This document shows positions 53,522 through 62,852 of a stretch of DNA of 64,000 nucleotides, one piece after another (within the stretch, counting starts at the first letter, position 1; each line of letters starts with the position of its first letter). The translations under genes and the position numbers were made by a program. Source of the stretch: Candidatus Geocrenenecus huangii. Its GTDB lineage: Archaea; Thermoproteota; Nitrososphaeria_A; Caldarchaeales; Wolframiiraptoraceae. The notes beneath the pieces were generated by a model. It searched no databases. It worked only from the letters and a program-made list of their open reading frames with translations, and had not been told where the DNA came from. The DNA lies in NCBI GenBank assembly GCA_023268155.1, contig JALNKM010000001.1, forward strand, positions 341,778 through 405,777, written 5' to 3'.

Positions 53522-56443
53522 ATGAGTAAGTTAAGTAGAAGAGAGTTTATAAAGTTAGGATCTCTGGCATCTCTAGGCGTAATTGCTGGTGTAACCCTAG
53601 GACCAGCAATCTATGAGAAAATGTATCTAGCTCAAGTACCGGCTGAGAACATTAGAGCGGTCAAGCAGAAAATAAAGAAGAGAGATGTACAAGTGAAATA
53701 TACGTCATGTGTAATGTGTGCAGCTGAGTGCGCTCTTGAAATATGGGTCAAAGATGGTAGAGTGGTAAGAGTCTACGGTAACCCTCATTTAACCTACAAT
53801 AGTAGAGGTGCAGCCTGCGCTAAAGCCATATCTGGATTACAGCTAGTCTATAGTCCATATAGAATAAAGTATCCATTGAAGAGAGTAGGTGAACGTGGTG
53901 AAGGAAAATTCGTTAGGGTCTCTTGGGAGCAGGCGATAGATGAGATAGCTCGGAAACTCGTTGAGATTAAGAAGAAATATGGTCCGGAGGCATTATTAAC
54001 CGATACTGGAGATGTAACAGATAGAGACCAGTACTGGAGGCTGACTTTTGCTTTCGGCTCACCAAACGCTGTAGAGCATGGAGCGATATGTGATACTCCC
54101 AGGAGACATGGACCGAAGCTCATAGTAAACGGGAAGAGATGGGAGCCAGACATTCTGAGACCTGTACCTATAAGAATGCCTGACGGCAGTCTTAAATGGT
54201 ATGATCAACACGATGCGAAACTAATAATATACGTTGGCTGGAATCCATTCACAGCTACTAGAATCGTTTGGGAGAATGCTGGAACCGTTAGAGCAAAGAG
54301 AGAAAATGGATGTAAAGTATTCGTTGTAGATCCAGGCTTCAGCAATACGGCAGCGCTAGCCGATGAATGGTTCTCGATTAGACCAGGGACGGATGGCGAG
54401 TTGTTTGCTGCTATACTCAGATACATCCTTGAACATAATAATCCAACCGATCCTACAAGAAACTACATCGATTATAGTGTACTTAAATATGTTGAGGGAT
54501 GGGAAGAATTCTTAGAGAACTTCAAGAGTTGGTGGGATAAAGTAGATCCTGTAAATGGTTTTAAGTACTTTACCTTGGAGTGGGCTGAAGCGAGAACAGG
54601 TCTTCCGAAAGAGAAGATCGAGTACCTAGCACATGCTTTCGGTATAACTAAGCCGGCCGCAGTCATATGGGGTATGCAATCGCCAGGTCATCACTACAAT
54701 GGGTATGTAGCATCAATTCTCGGATGTGTATTAAACATAATTACGGGGAACTTCGAGGCACGCGGAGGAGTAATAGATACAGAGATAGTTAAATCGAGTA
54801 AAGGAGGGACAGCGACGGGAAGATGGTTCAACACAAGGAAAGTAAAGAGGATTATAAACGGTGTCGAGGTGGAGGCAGAGCAAGAGAAACTCCACTATGC
54901 TAGATATGCGGACTGGCCCGCTGCATGGGATGATGTAGTAGGGGACCTGCCGAGAATGATCATAGAGGGAATAGAGTTAAAGTATGGGCCGTTCAAAGGG
55001 CACAAGTACCCACTGGCTGCGTATATTCTGAGAACTGGTAATACGTTGATAACGGCTGGACCAGTATATAGGTTTATTGAAGCATTCACGGCAAAGAAAC
55101 CCGATGGAGAATACAAACTTGAACTATACGTCTACATTGATACGATCCTACTAGAATCCGGGTTATATGCAGACTACATTCTACCTGAAGCAAGCTACCT
55201 GGAGAGGATGAGCCTCTCAGACATATATCCAACCCATCCGATAATGTTCCTACGAGACCCAGTAATAGAACCACTATTCGAGAGTAAGAAGCCTACCGAC
55301 ATTATGAACATGCTTGCTAAGAAGATCTACGAATATGAAATGAAAGAAATTGGAAGGAGCGATATACCGCCAGAAGAATTCTGGGAGAAATACAAGACGG
55401 AAGAAGACTTCGTAAATGAGATGCTCCGAGTCGCTCCAGGCAGACCTAACGTTGGTAGACCCCTACCCTATCCTACCCTACCGGAGGGATACACGCTTAT
55501 CGGTACACCTGAATCACTCGAAGAAGGACGGGTAAAGATAGACGATGAAAAGAAGACTGTAACAGGCGAGTATGTAACAGTTGAGTATCTGAGAAAACAT
55601 TATGGTGGAGCATTCTGGCCTATGAGCTGGTATAGGTACAGAGAATGGGATGAAGAGAAGCAAGACTGGAAGCCGGGCGGAATTATTAAGACGAAAACGA
55701 AGAAGCTCGAGCTACACTTCTATACGTATGAAGGGATAAACAAGCTTGTAATAGAAAGCGGAGTAGTCCCACCAAGTTGGAGAAAACTAGGATGGAAAGA
55801 ATTGCCTACCTCATTCTACTGGTTTGAGACTGTTTGGAACTACTATACGAATCCAGAGTACGTTAAGTATAGAGATGAATATCCATTCCAATTGATCTCT
55901 GCGAGGGTACATCATGCGATGAGCGGGACTCATATGTGTGAGTGGCTGGCACAAACACCCGCTGAAGGATTATGGGTGCCGATGAATGAAAGCTTCTCAC
56001 TAAAGATGGCTGAAACATCTCCAGGAGGAATGGAGATAATTCACGTAGAGAAAACTATACCAAAAGACCTGTGGTGCATAGGAACAGTCCAGATAAATTC
56101 TGCCGATGCAGAGAGATTAGGAATAGAGATGGGCGACCTAATAATCATAGAAAACCCGCTTGGAAGAAAAGTCTTATCAAAAGCCTACGTATGCGAGACT
56201 GTTAGACCTGGAGTAATAAGGATCGGGTTTGCAACTGGAGGAAGATTCTCACCTGGGCTTGGAGGGACATATGTCCATAGAAATTATACGCCAAATCATT
56301 CAGAATTAGTAGACTACATCATGTCGCCGATCATGGGTCAACCAGTCTTCGCAGATATGATAGTGAAAGTGAGAAAAGCAACCCTAGAAGAGGCGCAAGG
56401 GATTATAGCAGAATACTATAGAAGAGAGTGGAAGATAATATAG
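53522..56443 (+). CDS. Tat-exported molybdopterin oxidoreductase catalytic subunit (PSR/TTR/ARR group)
   Basis: 973 residues. The twin-arginine signal SRREFIKLGSLASLG is followed by the [4Fe-4S] motif SCVMCAAECAL with its fourth Cys in RGAACAKA (about 62-98). HGAICDTPRRHG (about 190) holds the probable Mo-ligating Cys. VGWNPFTATR, VVDPGF, IWGMQSPGHHYNG, an SYLERMSLSD region and a C-terminal MGD-binding part with GTVQINSADAERLGIEMGD complete a full-length DMSO-reductase-superfamily enzyme. Size, partner order and the sensor system next door fit reduction of tetrathionate, polysulfide/thiosulfate or arsenate; I cannot choose among them. The enzyme would act outside the membrane. Confidence 0.9.
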   Translation: MSKLSRREFIKLGSLASLGVIAGVTLGPAIYEKMYLAQVPAENIRAVKQKIKKRDVQVKYTSCVMCAAECALEIWVKDGRVVRVYGNPHLTYNSRGAACAKAISGLQLVYSPYRIKYPLKRVGERGEGKFVRVSWEQAIDEIARKLVEIKKKYGPEALLTDTGDVTDRDQYWRLTFAFGSPNAVEHGAICDTPRRHGPKLIVNGKRWEPDILRPVPIRMPDGSLKWYDQHDAKLIIYVGWNPFTATRIVWENAGTVRAKRENGCKVFVVDPGFSNTAALADEWFSIRPGTDGELFAAILRYILEHNNPTDPTRNYIDYSVLKYVEGWEEFLENFKSWWDKVDPVNGFKYFTLEWAEARTGLPKEKIEYLAHAFGITKPAAVIWGMQSPGHHYNGYVASILGCVLNIITGNFEARGGVIDTEIVKSSKGGTATGRWFNTRKVKRIINGVEVEAEQEKLHYARYADWPAAWDDVVGDLPRMIIEGIELKYGPFKGHKYPLAAYILRTGNTLITAGPVYRFIEAFTAKKPDGEYKLELYVYIDTILLESGLYADYILPEASYLERMSLSDIYPTHPIMFLRDPVIEPLFESKKPTDIMNMLAKKIYEYEMKEIGRSDIPPEEFWEKYKTEEDFVNEMLRVAPGRPNVGRPLPYPTLPEGYTLIGTPESLEEGRVKIDDEKKTVTGEYVTVEYLRKHYGGAFWPMSWYRYREWDEEKQDWKPGGIIKTKTKKLELHFYTYEGINKLVIESGVVPPSWRKLGWKELPTSFYWFETVWNYYTNPEYVKYRDEYPFQLISARVHHAMSGTHMCEWLAQTPAEGLWVPMNESFSLKMAETSPGGMEIIHVEKTIPKDLWCIGTVQINSADAERLGIEMGDLIIIENPLGRKVLSKAYVCETVRPGVIRIGFATGGRFSPGLGGTYVHRNYTPNHSELVDYIMSPIMGQPVFADMIVKVRKATLEEAQGIIAEYYRREWKII

Positions 56444-56476
56444 ACCAGATCTCCCTATATTTTTTATGTTTATGAC

Positions 56477-57226
56477 TTGTATGAGTTGAATAAAGCTATG
56501 AATAATGATGGGCAGATAGATCTTCCATCTCACGGAGTAATAACATCAGAGACGATAAATGCATTACTAAAAATGAGAATAACTATATACCACCTATTTA
56601 AGACCCTTTTTCTTGAAGAACCTTCTGAAAAATTCCTACACGACATTCTCAATAATGAAGTCCTAAGAACTTTATCTCAAAATTATCCAGAGAAGAATAT
56701 CCGTGAACTCATCGCTGAATTCTTAAAAGAAGCAGAGAAGTTAAGTAGAGACAAAGATTGCCTAACAGAGGTCTGGGCTGAATATGTAAGACTCTTCATA
56801 GGTACTCCGGTACCACTAGTAACTCCTTATGAATCTGTGAATAGAGGTGAAGAAACTCTCAAAGGCAAAATGTGGCTTGAAGTTAGAGATTGGATGCTTG
56901 ATGATGGAATGATACTTCAAGATAATAGTGTCTTAGAAGACCATATCGGAATAGAACTGGAATACATGGTAGTGATGTGTACAATGTCTCTTGAAGCTCT
57001 GAGGAATGGGGATCTCAGAGAAGTAAAACGTTTGCTAACTAGACAGAGAAGATTCCTGGAGAATCATCTCTTAACATGGCTACCCAACGTATGCTGGAAG
57101 ATAGAAAATGAGAGTGTTCAGCGTTTTTACAGAATTTTAGCGAGCTTAACAGACAACTACGTAAAAGAAGATTACGAATTAGTAATGGAGATCGAAGAAT
57201 TCATTGAGGAAGAAGTAAAGAAGTGA
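56477..57226 (+). CDS. TorD/DmsD-type molybdoenzyme maturation chaperone
   Basis: 249 residues, all-helical, with the TorD-family patterns WAEYVRLFIGTPVPLVTPYE SV (about 103-125), DDGMILQDNSVLEDHIGIEL with the conserved DH, and FLENHLLTWLP. Such proteins bind the Tat signal of the catalytic subunit and help insert the molybdenum cofactor. It follows the catalytic gene by 33 bases and overlaps the next gene by GTGA. TTG at 56477 is taken as start; ATG at 56498 is possible. Confidence 0.88.
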   Translation: MYELNKAMNNDGQIDLPSHGVITSETINALLKMRITIYHLFKTLFLEEPSEKFLHDILNNEVLRTLSQNYPEKNIRELIAEFLKEAEKLSRDKDCLTEVWAEYVRLFIGTPVPLVTPYESVNRGEETLKGKMWLEVRDWMLDDGMILQDNSVLEDHIGIELEYMVVMCTMSLEALRNGDLREVKRLLTRQRRFLENHLLTWLPNVCWKIENESVQRFYRILASLTDNYVKEDYELVMEIEEFIEEEVKK

Positions 57227-58087
57227 AACCTTTCAATCTCCTGCGAAGATTACTACAAGTCGCAACAGTCTTGCTATTCATGATGCAGCATCAACTCATC
57301 ATATATAATATCCCAATAATAGTTGGATCACTAGTATCATCAAAGGTATTAAACATAATAGGGTTCGTGGATCCTACAGCAGCTATCGAGAAACTCCTAG
57401 CCTACAAACAGCCAATCGCTTTTCCAACAATAGCTTTTCTAACCACCCTAGTCCTGTATCTTGTTCTAGGTAGAGTTTCTGTGGATGGATATGCCCACTG
57501 GATATCTTCTACTCATACTTTAGGAACCTAAGAAGATCTAGAAGTTCAAGCCACAGTAGAATCTATACTTTTCTCTAAAATTCTATATACCAATGTTTGT
57601 CGTAATCTTTGGAGTGAGCATCTTTGCATACATTCCAATTTACATAAACTACCTAAACGTTATCACCATGTTCTCGGTAATCATAAACTCGCTCAGTCAA
57701 ATATTCTCTCCAACTACCGCTTTCCCTGCTAAGATAGAATATGCAATAATAGTAATACTCTTGGCGTTCATTCTAGACATTATTATATCTACGGTTTATC
57801 CAAGATTTTGGTGTAGACGGATATGCATAACTGGAATACTTTACGGAACATTCAACAAGCTTTCACTCTTAAAACTAAAGATAACTGATAAACTATGCAC
57901 ATTCTGTGGGAGATGTGATGAAGTCTGCAGAACATCTATACCAATAACATCTAAATACATTAAGATGGGGGAAGACAGTATCAGGGACACAGACTGCATT
58001 AAGTGTTTTGAGTGTATCGAAGTCTGCCCAACAAATGCATTATCACTCTCCTTTACATCTCTGAGAACTACAAAAATTCTCCCTTAA
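57223..58087 (+). pseudogene. NapH-like membrane ferredoxin, interrupted by two one-base frameshifts
   Basis: Joined over the breaks the product is a NapH/CcoG-like membrane protein of about 288 residues. It opens RRLLQVATVLLF, continues VDPTAAIEKLLA and the signature GRVFCGWICPLDIFYSYF, has further membrane segments, a second WCRRIC motif, and two [4Fe-4S] ferredoxin motifs at the end (CTFCGRCDEVC and CIKCFECIEVCP). Breaks: one T missing from the run at 57476-57478 (GRVSVDG read instead of GRVFCGW), and one base missing in the T-run at 57569-57572. Such proteins pass quinol electrons or insert metal clusters. The context demands a working gene, so miscalled homopolymers are a serious alternative to inactivation. 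Confidence 0.8.
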
Positions 58088-58318
58088 CCCTATACATTCT
58101 GATGATTTCTTTTTTATCTATAGGTTCTTCAGGAGATCTTTACAGCTCAATAGTTAGTTCTTCATCTATATTATCCTAACTAAGTGATGCTTCCATAAAA
58201 CGTTCTTAAAGCTTCTTTATTTGTATGATCGAATGTTGTAGCTACAATAGATGTTTTCAAAATGTTCTCCGAGGATGGATTCATTTAAAACTTATCTTTA
58301 TGTATGGTATTGTAGACT

Positions 58319-58918
58319 ATGATAATGGTTAGGATCTTTTTCCAGGAAAGCGAGTGTCTAAGAACTCGTAAAACAATGATATTGTATATTGTAATGGTCT
58401 CGGCTTTAGTGCCATCAATCATTCTCGGGATGCTTGCATTTATGCTGGGATCCGCTTTCATATTCGGCTACCCTGAGGAAGGAACTAAGAATGCACTGCT
58501 GAGTATCGTCATCATGTTGATCGGCTCTCTAACGGTTTTCACGATATCTTCCCTCAAGTATAGGGAGGCGTCGAGGGTTGAAGTGCGGGAGGATGGGCTC
58601 CTACTAAGTGAGAAGATAGTTAAATGGGATGAGATAGACGATATGAAGTTCTCGACCGAGACCTATGTAGACCTTGAAGCAGAAGGTGGTCCAGTCGTAG
58701 GATATGGAATGTACGGGTATGCACCCTCAAGATCCATTACAAAACAAGTGTATAGATATGTAGACGTTCAGTTATTTCATAAAGATGGAGTAGATGAAAT
58801 GCGGTTTACACCTAAAGAGTTCTGGAGATTTGTAAAAGCTGTACTCCAAGCAATCGAGAATAAACATAAACTCTTAGAACACAAGAGCTGGACTCAAAAA
58901 ATAAAGAAGCTAATCTAA
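58319..58918 (+). CDS. Small membrane protein with PH-like cytoplasmic domain
   Basis: 199 residues. Two membrane helices (about 20-45 and 58-80) are followed by a soluble part starting REASRVEVREDGLLLSEKIV then KWDEIDDMKF, a pattern seen in bacterial PH-like (bPH) and DUF-type membrane proteins. The end is basic and helical. Start alternatives are ATG at 58319 and 58325. No function can be assigned; the gene is isolated, between the reductase cluster and the TspO-like pseudogene. Confidence 0.55.
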   Translation: MIMVRIFFQESECLRTRKTMILYIVMVSALVPSIILGMLAFMLGSAFIFGYPEEGTKNALLSIVIMLIGSLTVFTISSLKYREASRVEVREDGLLLSEKIVKWDEIDDMKFSTETYVDLEAEGGPVVGYGMYGYAPSRSITKQVYRYVDVQLFHKDGVDEMRFTPKEFWRFVKAVLQAIENKHKLLEHKSWTQKIKKLI

Positions 58919-58982
58919 ATATTCAAAAGTGATTTTAGAAGCCTATTTTAGCAGAAGCAGTTTCTCCAGAATGAATATGGAC

Positions 58983-59701
58983 TCATAGATGTCTTAATCT
59001 CAAAATGAGTATGATGATGTTTATTATCGTGACGGTTACGATAGATTGGTTTGCGCCTTGATTGATGGCTATTCCCGTTAAAGCCCATATCGCTACAAGT
59101 CCATAAGCAATGTCTCTTCCCGTCATCATAACCAGTAATGCAGCTAGCAGGGCAACCACTAATGTTATCGTGACCCAGAATTCCGAGCCTACCCCAAAGC
59201 CATTCCAGCCAACCGAAACCAGCGCTGAAGCCACGTTCGCTAAGGAGGCAATGGTGACCCAGCCTAGATAAATATTAAAAGGAACATAAAAAGCAATTCT
59301 TTCACGTATCGGTACATGAGACTTTCCGACCTCTAATCAAAGGTAGATTAGGATTAAAGTAGTTAGTAGCAGAAAGATGACTATAACGGAGAAAACAAGA
59401 TACTGAAACTGCCATAATAAGATCCAGAGAACATCTAGTAGATTACTAACTATGGTTAGGTAGCCTATCCTGTTTCTATATTCTCTTGATCGCTGCTTTG
59501 GTAATGCTTGATAAATTACGAATACTCCGAGTAAAATATAGATGGCCCCAATATGGAGAAGGTGTATCTAGCCGGAGTTATCAATGTTGGATTCGCGTCA
59601 GAAATTTGAGCGGTTGTTTCACCGCCGATAATCGTAGTTCCACCAGCAAGCCCGTTCATGACAATCATGAGAGCGTAAATTACAATATTTGAAAATCTCA
59701 A
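58983..59701 (-). pseudogene. TspO/MBR-like membrane protein, broken
   Basis: Minus-strand product, joined, of about 240 residues with five membrane segments. It reads MNGLAGGTTIIGGETTAQIS, ANPTLITPARYTFSI then YILLGVFVIYQALPKQR, GYLTIVSNLLDVLWILLWQF, and later VPFNIYLGWVTIA and WNGFGVGSEFWVT, patterns of the TspO/MBR (tryptophan-rich sensory) family variant. Two lesions: a one-base loss near 59542-59543 after GP (CCA TCT where CCA ATC is expected), and an in-frame TGA at 59339-59337 in IYL*LEVGKSH. The last 83 codons are still open. Confidence 0.75.
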
Positions 59702-60116
59702 AAACCAGAGTTATTTGAGGTCATATGTTAGTATTAATGATGCCATTTTTAAATATTCATTGAAACTTTAAGAGCCTGCAATCTTCCTTTATTTTAAAAT
59801 CTTAAAAATTTCCCTCAATAATTAATTCAATTAAGTTACTCCGCGCAAACACTGTTCATGCATGTAGAATCTTCCAATTATGCTGCTCAGCTACTGTAAG
59901 AATTAATAAAGATGAGTTGAGAAAATCCGCTTATATGTCTCGAGAATGATGTAAGAGATTAAAGAATATTACATTTTATTCGGAAAGAATATAGTTGTAT
60001 AATTATTTTAAGGATTCAAGGATTATGATAAACAGGGGATATAGGTGCTTAGAATGAGTTATAGCGAGAAAGACTAAAATATGGGTTTATTTTTATTCCA
60101 TTGTGGGTTATGAGAT
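59702..60116. other. Non-coding gap before vapBC
   Basis: 415 AT-rich bases without a credible ORF, tRNA or repeat. A TATA-like GTTTATTTTTAT (about 60085-60096) lies about 21-32 bases before the ATG of the antitoxin gene. Confidence 0.5.
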
Positions 60117-60341
60117 ATGGGTAAAGTCACTGTGGAGAAAAGGGGTAGAATAGTCATCCCATCTGAAATAAGAAAGGCTCTGGGAATTAAAGAAGGCTCC
60201 GAGCTTTCCATACAGATAGAAGGTGGAAGAATTATTCTAACTCCTCTAAGAAGGCTTACTGCACGAACTCTCTTCGGAATCGCTGGAGAAGAGGAGGTGA
60301 GCTTGGAGGAGATCGAAAATGCTCTTTCAAATGAAGAGTAG
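60117..60341 (+). CDS. vapB: AbrB/SpoVT-type antitoxin (VapB-like)
   Basis: 74 residues. The swapped-hairpin AbrB domain is at the N terminus: GKVTVEKRGRIVIPSEIRKA then LGIKEGSELSIQIEGGRIIL. The C-terminal tail (about 50-74) would cover the toxin active site. AbrB-type VapB proteins neutralise VapC and repress their own operon by binding DNA. It overlaps the toxin gene by 11-23 bases. Confidence 0.92.
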   Translation: MGKVTVEKRGRIVIPSEIRKALGIKEGSELSIQIEGGRIILTPLRRLTARTLFGIAGEEEVSLEEIENALSNEE

Positions 60342-60744
60342 ATTCGTAGATTCAAACATCTTCATCTACGTTCTGTTAAAAGACCCGATGTACGGCGTCG
60401 CATGCTTAGAGATATTAGAGAGGATGGAAAGAGGGGAAGAGCAGGGAGTTACCTCAACCTTAGTGATAAGCCAGGTTGCAGCACACCTATCTAGACGTGG
60501 AAAGGGTGAAGTGGTGAAGTCCTTCATTGACTATCTCTATGAAGCCGGGATACTTGTTCTGGAGACAACGTTGCAGGATTTCATGGAGGCTTTTGCAGAG
60601 ATTAGCAGGCTTAACTTAGACTATGGTGTGTGGGATGACGTCGTTCTTTCCTGCCAGATGAAGCGAGCGAAAATCCAGGAAATATACACCAACGATAAAG
60701 ACTTCGAGAAGATAGAATGGGTTAAACCTATCTTCCCATCCTAA
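60319..60744 (+). CDS. vapC: PIN-domain ribonuclease toxin (VapC-like)
   Basis: About 137-141 residues. PIN-domain acidic residues are in FVDSNIFIYVL (first Asp), STLVISQVAA (a Ser-Gln-Val in place of the more usual E), LDYGVWDDVVLSC (D) and IYTNDKDFEKI (D/ND). VapC toxins are Mg-dependent RNases, often cutting tRNA or rRNA. ATG at 60331 (MKSRFVDSNIF) is the more likely start, as the domain begins there. With vapB it forms a complete type II toxin-antitoxin pair in an accessory region. Confidence 0.9.
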   Translation: MLFQMKSRFVDSNIFIYVLLKDPMYGVACLEILERMERGEEQGVTSTLVISQVAAHLSRRGKGEVVKSFIDYLYEAGILVLETTLQDFMEAFAEISRLNLDYGVWDDVVLSCQMKRAKIQEIYTNDKDFEKIEWVKPIFPS

Positions 60745-60819
60745 CCATACGGCAAGCATAATACTGAAAAATAGAGCAGGTATGAGTTGTTGCTCGTAGC
60801 AGCATACTCTAAAATGTGT

Positions 60820-61455
60820 CTACCATTGTCTTCGAATTACCTCTAACAACCTGTCTATTGATTGTATCTCCTCTTTCCAGCTATATCCGTATCTATCTAT
60901 GCATACCGTTTTTACTCCTAGCTGGTCTGCAGGCTCTAGGTCATATTGAGGATACGAGGATACATGTAGAACTTGCTCATAGTTGGTCTTCATTATCTCG
61001 TAAGCAGTTATGAATGCATGTTTATCTGGTTTATAGTAGCCTGCATCCTGAGCTGTCACAACATAATCAAAGAAGTCTCTTACTCCTGCAAGCGTTATCT
61101 CTACCAAGTCTCTATCCGTATTAGAGATTATTCCAGTCTTGTATCCATGCTTCTTCAAGAGTATAAGACCTATCAATGCATCGGGGAAGAAGGGGGACTT
61201 AGCAAAAGACGTCAATAATAGCCTCCCATATTCTTCTCTAAAATCTATCTTGCACTCTCTCAGTGCCCTCTCCAAGACTTTAACCAATATCCTAGAGTAT
61301 GGAATATATTTCCCCAAATTGGTAACAGTCTCGTATTCAATCTCAAAAAATCTATCGGCCAAATTTTCATGGATATAGTTTAGTGCTCTAGATATACTGT
61401 ACTTCCAGTCAACGAGCGTGCCATATAGGTCGAATGTTACAATCTCGATCTGCAT
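60820..61455 (-). CDS. HAD-superfamily hydrolase (haloacid-dehalogenase type II-like)
   Basis: About 211 residues. Motif I VTFDLYGTLVDW (nucleophile Asp), motif II TGIISNTDRD, motif III lysine in YYKPDKHAF and motif IV near VSSYPQYDLEPADQLGVKTV. The cap between motifs I and II is helical as in 2-haloacid dehalogenases and related phosphatases. The frame is open to 61569, but the ATG at 61455 begins exactly at motif I, so it is chosen. Substrate unknown; most archaeal members are probably small-molecule phosphatases. Confidence 0.87.
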   Translation of the reverse strand: MQIEIVTFDLYGTLVDWKYSISRALNYIHENLADRFFEIEYETVTNLGKYIPYSRILVKVLERALRECKIDFREEYGRLLLTSFAKSPFFPDALIGLILLKKHGYKTGIISNTDRDLVEITLAGVRDFFDYVVTAQDAGYYKPDKHAFITAYEIMKTNYEQVLHVSSYPQYDLEPADQLGVKTVCIDRYGYSWKEEIQSIDRLLEVIRRQW

Positions 61456-61775
61456 GTTAAATCCATCACTAACTATTGGTATAAGTTTTTCTCTAATCTG
61501 TTTACCTAGGATCCTGCCTATCTTAGTTTTATGGCCTCTTATCAAGCATGGCTGATTCATCTTTAACATGAATTCGCATCATCGCGAGACACGCGTCTAC
61601 TACTAAAGAGCTCTATGGTATTTTGGTTAGATTAAAAGGATCGAGGGTGGGAGGCCTAAAGTTTTTAGAGCTGTATCATTGGAGAGCTATCTATTGGATC
61701 TTTGATGTTTTTAAAGACCTCAAGATGTCAGATTTATCTTAAAGGTCCATCAATTACTTCTTAGTGTTATAGGGA

Positions 61776-62615
61776 TTGAGTATTGAAGTTGTAGGCGTGA
61801 TCGCTTATTCAGAGCTAGAGCATTACCCTGTATTTTCCTCCGGCTTCCATGTTAGAGGATTATTCTACAAGATCTTGAAATCTTGTAATCCAGTACTCGC
61901 TTTTAGAGTTCACGACTATAGAGGGCTGGCACCTTTCTCAGCCTCACCATTGTTCAAGCTTGAGAGAAACATCTACTACTTCAGGTTTACCCTACTCGAC
62001 AACAGGATATCTACTGCTCTACTAGACTTCTTTAAGAAGTTTAATGAAGTTGAGCTGCTCAACTCCAAGTTCTATCTAAATGAAGTCACGTACAAATCCA
62101 TAGACTTAAAGGAACTCTTATCCGAGTCCAGCCCCTGTAAAAAGTATGAGTTAGAGTTCCTCAGCCCAACATGTTTTAGGAGGCCCTGCCCATACATCCC
62201 ACTCTATACTCTCGGTCCATTATCACATATGCTGAGATTCTTCGGCAGAATTAAGTCTACTTACAGATACTATCCACTTCCAGACCCTATACTGATGTTT
62301 AGGAATCTCGCTAGAATTTGGAGAGAGCATGGCGGTGTAACAATACACTCTAGAAGATTTAGTAGATGGCTTGAAGAAGGCGGTATAGCTCTCTCAGCGA
62401 TACAAGATATAAAGACGCATAGATTGATGCATAAAAAAAGGAATGCGTTCATCGTAGGGTTTACTGGGAGAATTAGGTTGAGCCTCCCGAATGATACATT
62501 TAACGAAAAGTATGCTAGAATAGTTCACGCATTATTGAAGATGGGAGAAGAAGTACAAGTCGGAGTAAACAGAACAGCAGGATTCGGATTATACAGAATA
62601 CTTAAAGCGATCTAA
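61776..62615 (+). CDS. cas6: CRISPR-associated endoribonuclease Cas6-like protein
   Basis: 279 residues. The C-terminal glycine-rich loop EEVQVGVNRTAGFGLYRI (about 260-277) is the Cas6/RAMP signature, and the N-terminal half looks like a ferredoxin-fold RAMP. FTGRIRLSL and ARIVHALLKMGEE precede the loop as in the PF10040-type Cas6 group. Cas6 cuts CRISPR precursor RNA within repeats. No cas gene or repeat array accompanies it in this window. TTG at 61776 with AGGGA four bases before it is the start. A catalytic His is not assigned. Confidence 0.75.
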   Translation: MSIEVVGVIAYSELEHYPVFSSGFHVRGLFYKILKSCNPVLAFRVHDYRGLAPFSASPLFKLERNIYYFRFTLLDNRISTALLDFFKKFNEVELLNSKFYLNEVTYKSIDLKELLSESSPCKKYELEFLSPTCFRRPCPYIPLYTLGPLSHMLRFFGRIKSTYRYYPLPDPILMFRNLARIWREHGGVTIHSRRFSRWLEEGGIALSAIQDIKTHRLMHKKRNAFIVGFTGRIRLSLPNDTFNEKYARIVHALLKMGEEVQVGVNRTAGFGLYRILKAI

Positions 62616-62852
62616 CCGGTGATCGACCGCTAAATCTTTAAGGACCTACCATCCATAAAAGAATCAACAACCTTTAACCGAATTTTTCATAATAGATCTG
62701 ATTTACCAGAGCATTTCTTCATAAATTAAGTCTGAGGTCCGATATATCTACTTCTTAGAGAAACCTTACTATATGGAGAGAAAAGGAAAGATAGTAGACC
62801 AAGAGGATACTTAGAGTTATAGGAGAGACTAGGCTCGTTTATCTGAAGTTTG

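Noticed and set aside
18747..59339. TGA read as a sense codon (arginine) in ALDH and the TspO-like gene
   Set aside because: TGA is the natural stop of several intact genes here (for example livM of system 1, etfB, the amidohydrolase), both affected genes also have frameshifts, and CGA to TGA is a common mutation.
61570..62852. CRISPR array near the Cas6-like gene
   Set aside because: No regularly spaced direct repeats could be found on either side.
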